Of a stretch of DNA of 8,042 nucleotides, positions 1-4,943 are shown in pieces. Below the pieces are notes generated by a model, which worked only from the letters and a program-made list of their open reading frames with translations, made no database searches and was not told the origin of the DNA. Position 1 is the stretch's first letter, and each line of letters begins with the position of its first letter. A program made the translations under genes and the position numbers. Where the stretch lies: assembly GCA_900549555.1 (NCBI GenBank), contig UROO01000090.1:1-8042 (forward strand), written 5' to 3'. The DNA is from an uncultured Collinsella sp. Lineage in GTDB: Bacteria; Actinomycetota; Coriobacteriia; Coriobacteriales; Coriobacteriaceae.

Positions 1-49
1 ATCTACACCCTAGAGTTCGTCGGCAGCGTCAGATGTGTATAAGAGACAG
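1..49 (+). other. Untrimmed Illumina Nextera adapter (artefact)
   Basis: This is synthetic DNA, not genome. It reads as the end of the P5 primer (ATCTACAC, 1-8), an 8-base index CCTAGAGT (9-16, which I recall as Nextera XT index S516), the Read-1 overhang (17-30) and the 19-base Tn5 mosaic end finishing AAGAGACAG (31-49). The same block appears reverse-complemented at the right end. Open frames that run into it, with peptides such as MYKRQ or [10 protein letters not shown], are artefacts; genomic sequence starts at about 50. Confidence 0.98.
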
Positions 50-354
50 CCCCAGTGCTCTCCAAGGGCCAGGCCGGCCCGCACAAGATCCAGGGTATCG
101 GCGCCGGCTTTGTGCCCGACGTCCTCGACACCCAGGTCTATGACGAGATCATCCCCGTCGAGAACGACGACGCCTTTGCCACCGGCCGCGCCGTGGGCCA
201 CAAGGAGGGCGTGCTCGTGGGCATTTCGTCCGGCGCCGCCGTGTGGGCCGCGCTGCAGCTGGCCAAGCGCCCCGAGAACGAGGGTAAGACCATCGTGGCG
301 CTGCTCGCCGACACCGGTGAGCGCTACCTGTCCACGGCGCTCTTCCAGGACTAG
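50..354 (+). CDS. cysK: Cysteine synthase (O-acetylserine sulfhydrylase), C-terminal part only
   Basis: This is the last ~101 residues of a PLP-dependent cysteine synthase, which makes L-cysteine from O-acetylserine and sulfide in the cytoplasm. The gene is cut at its 5' side by the contig end; the full protein would be around 300 residues. The visible part carries the family segments [14 protein letters not shown], then VGISSGAAV (the serine of this motif contacts the PLP ring nitrogen in known CysK structures) and the C-terminal [13 protein letters not shown]. It stops right after FQD, a few residues shorter than E. coli CysK. The first readable codons are P-V-L-S-K; the GTG at 55 is an internal valine, not a start. 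A terminator follows at 468-506. A CysM-type paralogue or cystathionine beta-synthase is possible, but the [12 protein letters not shown] and ERYLST segments favour CysK. Confidence 0.93.
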
Positions 355-359
355 AGCTT

Positions 360-376
360 CTCGTTCTTAGAACGAG
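360..376 (+). terminator. Small perfect hairpin just after cysK
   Basis: CTCGTTC and GAACGAG form a 7-bp stem with a TTA loop, 5 nt after the cysK stop codon. No T-tract follows, so it is at best a weak terminator or a 3'-end stabilising hairpin. The stronger terminator for cysK is at 468-506. Confidence 0.3.
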
Positions 377-454
377 TCCAGGGCACGCCGGTCTCCCCTC
401 TCTTCTGGCAGCCTGAGCTCATCCCAACAGGGTGTCCCACAGGACGCCCGAACT

Positions 455-463
455 TGCTACAAT
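455..463 (+). promoter_or_regulatory. Candidate extended -10 promoter for mnmA
   Basis: TGCTACAAT matches an extended -10 element (TGn plus TACAAT, five of six matches to TATAAT). No good -35 is visible 17 nt upstream. The predicted start, near 470, falls inside the left arm of the terminator hairpin at 468-495. The mRNA would then begin with a GC-rich hairpin and a ~66-nt leader before mnmA. Confidence 0.4.
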
Positions 464-467
464 GTCT

Positions 468-506
468 GCGGCGCGGAACCAGCCTCCCGCGCCGCTTTTC
501 TTTTTT
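468..506 (+). terminator. Strong rho-independent terminator between cysK and mnmA
   Basis: A perfect 9-bp stem, GCGGCGCGG (468-476) with CCGCGCCGC (487-495), has a 10-nt loop and is followed directly by TTTTCTTTTTT. This is a canonical intrinsic terminator for transcription coming from cysK. It ends only about 15 nt before the mnmA Shine-Dalgarno sequence, so mnmA must use a promoter overlapping or inside it, or depend on read-through. Confidence 0.85.
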
Positions 507-535
507 GGCCACATGCCACCAAGGAGAACCTCCCC

Positions 536-1636
536 ATGCACAATAAGCGCGTGCTCGTCGCCATGAGCGGCGGCGTCGATTCCAGCGTGACCGCGTATCT
601 GCTCAAAAGTCAGGGTTACGAATGCGTCGGTGCCACCATGCGCCTCACCTGCCCCGCGCCCGATCCCGCAACAGGCATGAGTAAGGTCGACCGCGACATC
701 GCCGATGCAAAGGCCGTCGCCGAGCGCCTGGGGATACCCCACCATGTGCTCGACCTGCAGCAAACCTTCGACCGCAACGTGATCGAGCGCTTTGTGACCG
801 CCTACCAGGAAGGGCTGACGCCCAACCCGTGCATCATCTGCAACCGCCACATTAAGTTTGGCGCGTTGCTGGATGCGGCGCTGGATATGGGCTGCGACTA
901 CATCGCCACGGGCCACTATGCCAAAACAAGCCAGGCGCCCGACGGCACCTGGCAGCTGCATCGCGGCGAGGACCCCAAAAAAGACCAGAGTTACTTTTTG
1001 TATTCGCTTACGCAGGAGCGGCTGTCGCGCACGATCTTTCCGCTGGCAGGCCTGGACAAGGAGCGCGACGTACGCCGCATAGCCGACGAACAGGGCTTCA
1101 TCAACGCCAAGAAGGCCGAAAGCGAGGATATCTGCTTTATCGCGGACGGCGACTACGCGGGCTATATCGAGCGCCGCTGCGGACATGCCGCTACACCGGG
1201 CGACATTGTGTGGCGCGACGGCAGCGTGGTTGGACGCCACAACGGCGCACTGCGCTATACCATCGGCCAGCGCAAGGGTTTGGGCGTAGCGATGGCGCAT
1301 CCCGTATACGTGACAGGCGTCGACGCCGTCAACAACACCGTGCATCTGGGCGAGGCCGAGGACCTGGCGGCCACAGCGCTCACGGCCAACGACTGGATCT
1401 GGAGCGCCCCTGCCGACCGCATGGAGGCAGAGCTCACGTCCGGCGGCATTCGCGTGGGCGCCAAGTACCGCTACCGTCAAAAGGACCAGGCAGCGACCCT
1501 TACACGTGGCGCCGACGGGCAAATGCTGCTGACTTTTGACGAGCCGCAGCGCGCCATCGCCCCCGGCCAGGCCGTCGTCGTCTACCACGGCGACGTCGTC
1601 CTGGGCGGCGGCACCGTGACCGGTGCCATCAAATAA
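536..1636 (+). CDS. mnmA: tRNA-specific 2-thiouridylase MnmA
   Basis: MnmA (366 aa, full family length) uses ATP to adenylate U34 in tRNA Lys, Glu and Gln and replaces its 2-oxygen with sulfur relayed from a cysteine desulfurase. The N-terminal PP-loop SGGVDSS is at residues 11-17. The family cysteines are in NPCIICNRHIKF (C99 and C102) and SEDICFIADGDYAGYI (C200). The segments YIATGHYAK (122-130), KDQSYFLYSL (149-158) and GQRKGLGVA (244-252) are also typical, and a C-terminal beta-barrel follows. The ATG at 536 has AAGGAG (521-526) nine bases upstream. C99 sits where E. coli MnmA has an aspartate, giving a CxxC plus distal C set. The stop codon is 14 nt before palindrome copy 1. The neighbouring cysK fits a sulfur-supply context, but no desulfurase gene is visible. 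Confidence 0.97.
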   Translation: MHNKRVLVAMSGGVDSSVTAYLLKSQGYECVGATMRLTCPAPDPATGMSKVDRDIADAKAVAERLGIPHHVLDLQQTFDRNVIERFVTAYQEGLTPNPCIICNRHIKFGALLDAALDMGCDYIATGHYAKTSQAPDGTWQLHRGEDPKKDQSYFLYSLTQERLSRTIFPLAGLDKERDVRRIADEQGFINAKKAESEDICFIADGDYAGYIERRCGHAATPGDIVWRDGSVVGRHNGALRYTIGQRKGLGVAMAHPVYVTGVDAVNNTVHLGEAEDLAATALTANDWIWSAPADRMEAELTSGGIRVGAKYRYRQKDQAATLTRGADGQMLLTFDEPQRAIAPGQAVVVYHGDVVLGGGTVTGAIK

Positions 1637-1650
1637 CAGCACTCCTCGAT

Positions 1651-1719
1651 AAGTTGCGGTGAAATAGGGACTGTTTAAGCGTTTAAAACCGCCAAACAGT
1701 CCCTATTTCACCGCAACTT
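1651..1719. repeat. 69-nt palindromic element, copy 1
   Basis: Two perfect 26-nt arms (1651-1676 and 1694-1719) begin AAGTTGCGGTGAAATAGGG and flank a 17-nt non-palindromic loop, AAGCGTTTAAAACCGCC. The whole 69 nt recurs as an exact reverse complement at 3177-3245, on the other side of the kinase gene. The arm core (AAATAGGGACTGTTT with AAACAGTCCCTATTT) resembles the GGGAC-GTCCC palindromes of REP/RAYT-type elements, which is recollection and unverified. No T-tract follows, so it is not a canonical terminator, though a transcript through it would fold strongly. No transposase gene is in the window. Confidence 0.93.
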
Positions 1720-1720
1720 T

Positions 1721-1773
1721 GTTAAGTATTATGATGTTTGTGCTTGCTATATTTAACGATTAGAATACTTAAC
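1721..1773. promoter_or_regulatory. Inverted repeat bracketing the kinase-gene promoter (putative operator)
   Basis: GTTAAGTATT (1721-1730) and AATACTTAAC (1764-1773) are perfect 10-bp inverted copies whose centres are 43 bp apart, about four helical turns. The candidate -10 lies between them and the right arm abuts the ribosome-binding site. This is the arrangement expected for autorepression, plausibly by the helix-turn-helix of the protein encoded just downstream; the regulator's identity is inference. Confidence 0.55.
1745..1753 (+). promoter_or_regulatory. Candidate extended -10 promoter of the HTH-HipA gene
   Basis: TGCTATATT is an extended -10 (TGC plus TATATT) lying between the two operator-like arms. 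No clear -35 is seen at 17 nt. It resembles the element upstream of mnmA (TGCTACAAT). The predicted start is near 1760, giving a leader of about 30 nt. Confidence 0.45.
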
Positions 1774-1779
1774 GAGGTG
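1774..1779 (+). promoter_or_regulatory. Ribosome-binding site that sets the HTH-HipA start
   Basis: GAGGTG is nine bases before the ATG at 1789. The in-frame ATG at 1780 directly abuts it, and the TTG at 1738 lies upstream of the predicted transcription start, so both are poor starts. The ATG at 1789 is preferred. Confidence 0.65.
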
Positions 1780-1788
1780 ATGCAGCAG

Positions 1789-3162
1789 ATGAGTACTTCC
1801 AACTATATAACCATGGGTGACGCCGCGCGCCTGCTGGGCGTTACGAAGGCCCGTATATCGCAACTGGCTGCATCGGGAACGCTCGCGTGCGATATCGTCG
1901 GTGGGCGGAAAATGGTTCAGTACGATTCCGCGATTGGTTATCAAAAGGTCCGTAAGCGTGGGCGCCGTCCCGCAGCTGACGTAGGGCGCAAGTTCACGTT
2001 GATGTCAGCCGACCACGAGGTCGCGCATGTCTCGTTTGATCCAACGCGCGAGTTTTCCTTTGAAATTGCCGACATACTCGATGCACGAAGGATGCCGTTT
2101 GGCACGTGCTCGAGTTCTTCTCCAACGGTGAATAAACGAGCACTCAACACGTGGTGGAGTCACCGGTCGGTGCCCGACGTCCGCCCCGGACTCATCTCGC
2201 GCTATCGCGAGCTGGGAATTGACAGCGGTATTGAAGTGCCCGTTCGTTGCCTGGGTTTTTCGCTTTCGGATTGCTATTGGCTAAGACCGGTCGACTGCGA
2301 CGAGCTCAATTGGCAGCACCTCAATTACTTCGAAAACAATTTTGAACGGTCGGCACCCGAGCATCGTTCAGGCTGGCTTGAGGGCATCGGACTCAAAAAT
2401 CCTGACAATACGTCCGAGGGCGAGCTCCCCAAATCCTGGATGATCCGCAATGGCGTTCGCATCCTGGTTAAAGGATGCGGAATGGACGATCAGCGACCGT
2501 TTAACGAGGCGGTTGCAACAGCTCTACATCGGCGTCTGCTATCCAAAGGTGAGTTTGTTCCCTATACGGTCGAGCGCATGTTCGACGGGCCCGTATGCCT
2601 ATGCGATGACTTTCTTAATGGCCGTGAGGAATACGTGCCGGCCGCTTATATCAGGGACGCACTCGGTGGCCAGCGAGGAAACTCAACATACGATCGATAC
2701 TGTCGCTTTCTTGGCAGACACGGGGCTGACGAAGCCACGGTAAGAAAATCCATGTCGCAGATGATTGTCTGCGATGCCCTCCTGGCCAACAGCGACCGCC
2801 ACTGGCGAAACTTCGGCATCATCCGCAATGTCGACACGCTGGAAATGCGGCCTGCACCGCTGTTCGATAGTGGCAATTGCCTGTGGTACAACGTGCCAAC
2901 CGCCGTGCTCGTTGCCGGGGAGTTTGGATTTGCCGCCAAACCGTTTGGTCCGGACCCTTCCACTCAGCTAGCATTTGCTGACTCGCTCGATTGGTTCGAT
3001 GCGTCGCATCTCGATGGGTTCGTCGGCGAGGCAGTCGAAATCCTCTCACAAAGCGCATGGGCAACAGCAGGCAATCGCCTCAAGGCCATCCGCCGCGGTC
3101 TCGAGCGCCGCACGATAGAGGTAAGCGCCGCCGTTGAGGTGCTACGGCACGTGCAGAGATAA
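1789..3162 (+). CDS. HipA-like Ser/Thr kinase with fused N-terminal helix-turn-helix
   Basis: The protein is 457 aa. Residues ~5-50 (ITMGDAARLLGVTKARISQL onward) form an excisionase/MerR-like helix-turn-helix, followed by a basic linker (KVRKRGRRP). The rest resembles HipA-type kinases: a middle segment with GFSLSDCYW and NPDNTSEGELPKSW (~156-217), a candidate ATP-binding lysine in ILVKG (K228), the catalytic-loop signature NSDRHWRN (D336 as catalytic Asp, N341) and a metal-binding Asp in APLFDSG (D360). HipA kinases phosphorylate translation factors such as glutamyl-tRNA synthetase and are normally silenced by a separate HTH antitoxin, HipB. Here the HTH is fused and no partner gene is next to it, so the gene may repress itself; substrate and toxicity are unknown. 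It looks less GC-rich than mnmA. Palindromes flank it 14 nt past its own stop and 14 nt past the mnmA stop, suggesting an acquired cassette. Family assignment is fairly firm, function is not. Confidence 0.8.
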   Translation: MSTSNYITMGDAARLLGVTKARISQLAASGTLACDIVGGRKMVQYDSAIGYQKVRKRGRRPAADVGRKFTLMSADHEVAHVSFDPTREFSFEIADILDARRMPFGTCSSSSPTVNKRALNTWWSHRSVPDVRPGLISRYRELGIDSGIEVPVRCLGFSLSDCYWLRPVDCDELNWQHLNYFENNFERSAPEHRSGWLEGIGLKNPDNTSEGELPKSWMIRNGVRILVKGCGMDDQRPFNEAVATALHRRLLSKGEFVPYTVERMFDGPVCLCDDFLNGREEYVPAAYIRDALGGQRGNSTYDRYCRFLGRHGADEATVRKSMSQMIVCDALLANSDRHWRNFGIIRNVDTLEMRPAPLFDSGNCLWYNVPTAVLVAGEFGFAAKPFGPDPSTQLAFADSLDWFDASHLDGFVGEAVEILSQSAWATAGNRLKAIRRGLERRTIEVSAAVEVLRHVQR

Positions 3163-3176
3163 CAGCACTGCCCCCT

Positions 3177-3245
3177 AAGTTGCGGTGAAATAGGGACTGT
3201 TTGGCGGTTTTAAACGCTTAAACAGTCCCTATTTCACCGCAACTT
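3177..3245. repeat. 69-nt palindromic element, copy 2 (reverse complement of copy 1)
   Basis: The arms at 3177-3202 and 3220-3245 are the same 26-nt sequences as copy 1. The loop GGCGGTTTTAAACGCTT (3203-3219) is the exact reverse complement of the copy 1 loop, so all 69 nt match with the element flipped. It begins 14 nt after the kinase stop codon and lies between convergent genes. Confidence 0.93.
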
Positions 3246-3252
3246 ACAGAGG

Positions 3253-3290
3253 GCGGCCTCGGTCGGTACTGCTGCGCCAGCCGAGGCCGC
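3253..3290 (-). terminator. Hairpin at the 3' end of the M42 peptidase gene
   Basis: GCGGCCTCGG (3253-3262) and CCGAGGCCGC (3281-3290) form a perfect 10-bp stem with an 18-nt loop, 7 nt beyond the peptidase stop codon. The minus-strand sequence after it (CCCTCTGT) is only weakly T-rich, so termination may also rely on the adjacent palindrome. Confidence 0.5.
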
Positions 3291-3297
3291 TGCATCG

Positions 3298-4341
3298 TTA
3301 GCGCTGGACGTAGGCGCGGACGAGCTCAAAGGTGTTACGCACACCGTCGATGTGGCTGCGCTCGTAGTTGTGGCTCGCGTACACGCCGGGGCCGATCAGG
3401 CCATGGCGAATGTCGTAGCCGGCCGAGAGCGTGGCCTCGACGTCGGAGCCGTAGTGTGGGTACACATCGATGGCGTAATCGAGCTCGAGCTCGCGCGCGA
3501 TGTTGGACAGCGTGGTCACCAGATCGTAGTTATAGGGGCCACCCGAATCCTTGGCGCAGATCGACACCATGCGCTCGGTGCAGCCCAGGTCGTCGCCCAC
3601 GCAGCCCATGTCAACGCTGATCATCTCGCGCGTGTCGGCCGGCACGAAAGCGCCGCCGTGGCCGACCTCCTCGTACACGGTGAAGAGCAGCGACACCTTG
3701 CGCGAAAGCGTCACCTCGCCGTCAGCAACGGCACGGGCCAAGCCCAGCAAAATGGAGGCCGACAGCTTGTCGTCAAGGAAGCGGCTCTTGATGTAGCCGC
3801 TCTCCGTCACCGTGGTGCGCGGATCCATGGCGATGATGTCGCCGGTCTGAATACCCAGCTCGAGTACATCGTCCTTGCTGTCAACGTTCTCGTCGAGCAG
3901 GATTTCCATGTTCTTCTCGATGGCCTTGACCGGCTCATCGGCCACATGCGCCGAAGGCTCGGTATTGAGAACCACGCCCGTGTACACATTGCCGTCACGC
4001 GTGTAGACGGTGCAGTTCTCGCCATCGGCCGTAGACCACTGGTGCCCGCCGAGGGTCGTGGGGCGCAGGCGACCATTGTCCTTGATGGAGCGCACCATGG
4101 CGCCCAGGGTATCGACATGGCTCGCCAACACAAGCGGCTCGCCCTCGCCGCCAAGCTCGACCAGCACGTTGCCCTTATTGGAGCGCTCGGGGCCAAAGCC
4201 CATATCGCGCAACGTTTCCATTAGATAATCAGTCGCCGCACGGGTATAGCCCGTAGGCGAGGCGATAGAAGTCAGCGTCTTAAGCTGTCCCGCGATATAG
4301 GAGAGCGTCTCCTCTAGAGAAGCATCGATTACAGAAGCCAT
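3298..4341 (-). CDS. M42 family metallo-aminopeptidase
   Basis: A 347-aa cytoplasmic di-metal aminopeptidase of the M42 family (glutamyl/deblocking aminopeptidase, FrvX/PepA type), which trims N-terminal residues from peptides and usually forms a dodecameric shell. All expected metal-site motifs are visible: SHVDTLG (H75, D77), FLDDK (D190-D191, bridging Asp), YEEVG (E224 as general base, E225 as ligand), VDMG (D244) and ERSH (H330). The start is the ATG at 4341 (MASVIDAS), with GGAAGG six bases upstream; an upstream TTG at 4359 and ATG at 4347 are in frame but do not fit the ribosome-binding site. It converges on the HipA-like gene and ends with a hairpin. Its specificity cannot be told from sequence. 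Confidence 0.93.
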   Translation of the reverse strand: MASVIDASLEETLSYIAGQLKTLTSIASPTGYTRAATDYLMETLRDMGFGPERSNKGNVLVELGGEGEPLVLASHVDTLGAMVRSIKDNGRLRPTTLGGHQWSTADGENCTVYTRDGNVYTGVVLNTEPSAHVADEPVKAIEKNMEILLDENVDSKDDVLELGIQTGDIIAMDPRTTVTESGYIKSRFLDDKLSASILLGLARAVADGEVTLSRKVSLLFTVYEEVGHGGAFVPADTREMISVDMGCVGDDLGCTERMVSICAKDSGGPYNYDLVTTLSNIARELELDYAIDVYPHYGSDVEATLSAGYDIRHGLIGPGVYASHNYERSHIDGVRNTFELVRAYVQR

Positions 4342-4347
4342 GTGCAT

Positions 4348-4353
4348 CCTTCC
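4348..4353 (-). promoter_or_regulatory. Ribosome-binding site that sets the M42 peptidase start
   Basis: On the minus strand GGAAGG is six bases before the ATG at 4341. It directly abuts the alternative in-frame ATG at 4347, which rules that one out as a good start. Confidence 0.65.
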
Positions 4354-4377
4354 AAGCAAAACTAAGACCGAATCCCG

Positions 4378-4383
4378 ATTTTA
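4378..4383 (-). promoter_or_regulatory. Possible -10 element of the M42 peptidase gene
   Basis: The minus strand reads TAAAAT, five of six matches to TATAAT, about 37 nt before the start codon. No convincing -35 accompanies it, so the call is tentative. Confidence 0.3.
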
Positions 4384-4550
4384 ACCGTTCTGCACGCGCA
4401 AGGCTCTGGGAGCCGAGCCACCTCTAGACGTCCTCGCGCCGATTTTGCACACGCGCACGGCTTACAATCCCAATCTTGCATAAATCCTATCGGTATTTGC
4501 ATAGAAATGAGGAATCTTTTTGCTTCGTCTCAGGGTACCCTACCCCGGAC

Positions 4551-4575
4551 CGTGCAAAAAACGAAGTATTCAGCA
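4551..4575 (-). repeat. 25-nt motif, minus-strand copy
   Basis: The minus strand reads TGCTGAATACT, eight bases, then TGCACG. A plus-strand copy at 4760-4784 has both blocks with identical spacing; 18 of 25 positions match. The middle is T-rich here and A-rich in the other copy. Confidence 0.6.
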
Positions 4576-4743
4576 CCGCAGCCCCCAACGGCCCCATCAC
4601 AAACAACAAAATGACGCGGCTGCAGCAAGGTTGCAAGTCGTCGCAAACCAAAAACGCGGCGACAACCCCTCCGGTCATCGATAGTCCGTCCGCAATGGCT
4701 GTCGATGGCGCCTGCGGGCCGTTACGGGCCATTCAAAACGTTA

Positions 4744-4782
4744 TGCATTTTTAAGAGCTTGCTGAATACTCCCAAAAATGCA
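4744..4782. repeat. Inverted repeat overlapping the plus-strand 25-nt motif
   Basis: TGCATTTTT (4744-4752) and AAAAATGCA (4774-4782) are perfect 9-bp inverted copies separated by 21 nt. The right arm lies inside the motif copy at 4760-4784. It could be an operator or a weak hairpin. Confidence 0.5.
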
Positions 4783-4784
4783 CG
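4760..4784 (+). repeat. 25-nt motif, plus-strand copy
   Basis: TGCTGAATACT (4760-4770), eight bases, then TGCACG (4779-4784): the same layout as the minus-strand copy at 4551-4575. A short inverted repeat TGCAC (4779-4783) / GTGCA (4792-4796) extends it on the right. Confidence 0.6.
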
Positions 4785-4858
4785 CTGGGAAGTGCACCAC
4801 CTATCCGCAGCGGGCAGTATGCCTTGGTTTTGCCCGTCTCGGGGCATCGACGCAGCAC

Positions 4859-4890
4859 AAAAAGCCCCGCCGTGCGTAGCACGGCGGGGC
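4859..4890 (-). terminator. Rho-independent terminator of the fucO-like gene
   Basis: GCCCCGCCGTGC (4864-4875) and GCACGGCGGGGC (4879-4890) form a perfect 12-bp stem with a 3-nt loop. On the minus strand TTTTT (4863-4859) follows directly. It lies 53 nt beyond the dehydrogenase stop codon and closes that transcript. Confidence 0.93.
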
Positions 4891-4943
4891 CAGCGGCAAG
4901 TCAAAAGTCCATACGCCTACAGGCGAAAGAACACCAAACTAGG

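Larger units (their letters stand above)
4384..4858. other. Gene-less interval upstream of the M42 peptidase gene
   Basis: I see no convincing gene here. Short frames exist on both strands (for example 4476-4754 plus and 4487-4732 minus), but they have no recognisable domain and no good ribosome-binding site. The interval holds two opposed copies of a 25-nt motif (4551-4575 and 4760-4784), an inverted repeat (4744-4782) and the TTGCATA heptamer twice about 20 nt apart (near 4476 and 4496). It probably contains control sequences, or the decayed remains of a gene or mobile repeat. Confidence 0.5.

Noticed and set aside
419..1642. 407-codon open frame on the minus strand
   Set aside because: Antisense shadow of mnmA, whose plus-strand protein carries every family motif; GC-rich genes often leave such open frames.
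1651..1719. Palindrome copy 1 as a simple mnmA terminator
   Set aside because: No T-tract follows, the stem is far longer than usual, and an exact flipped copy exists elsewhere. It may end transcripts, but a repeat element explains it better.
1738..1788. Upstream TTG start for the kinase gene
   Set aside because: It lies ahead of the predicted transcription start and inside the operator region; the ribosome-binding site fits the ATG at 1789.
1651..3245. CRISPR-like repeats
   Set aside because: Only two palindromic copies about 1.5 kb apart with a gene between them; no spacers and no cas genes.
3352..4224. 290-codon plus-strand frame
   Set aside because: Antisense shadow of the M42 peptidase gene.
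4476..4754. Short frames on both strands in the gene-less interval (also minus 4487-4732)
   Set aside because: No recognisable domain and no good ribosome-binding site. The minus frame has one hydrophobic stretch but is more easily explained by non-coding repeats.
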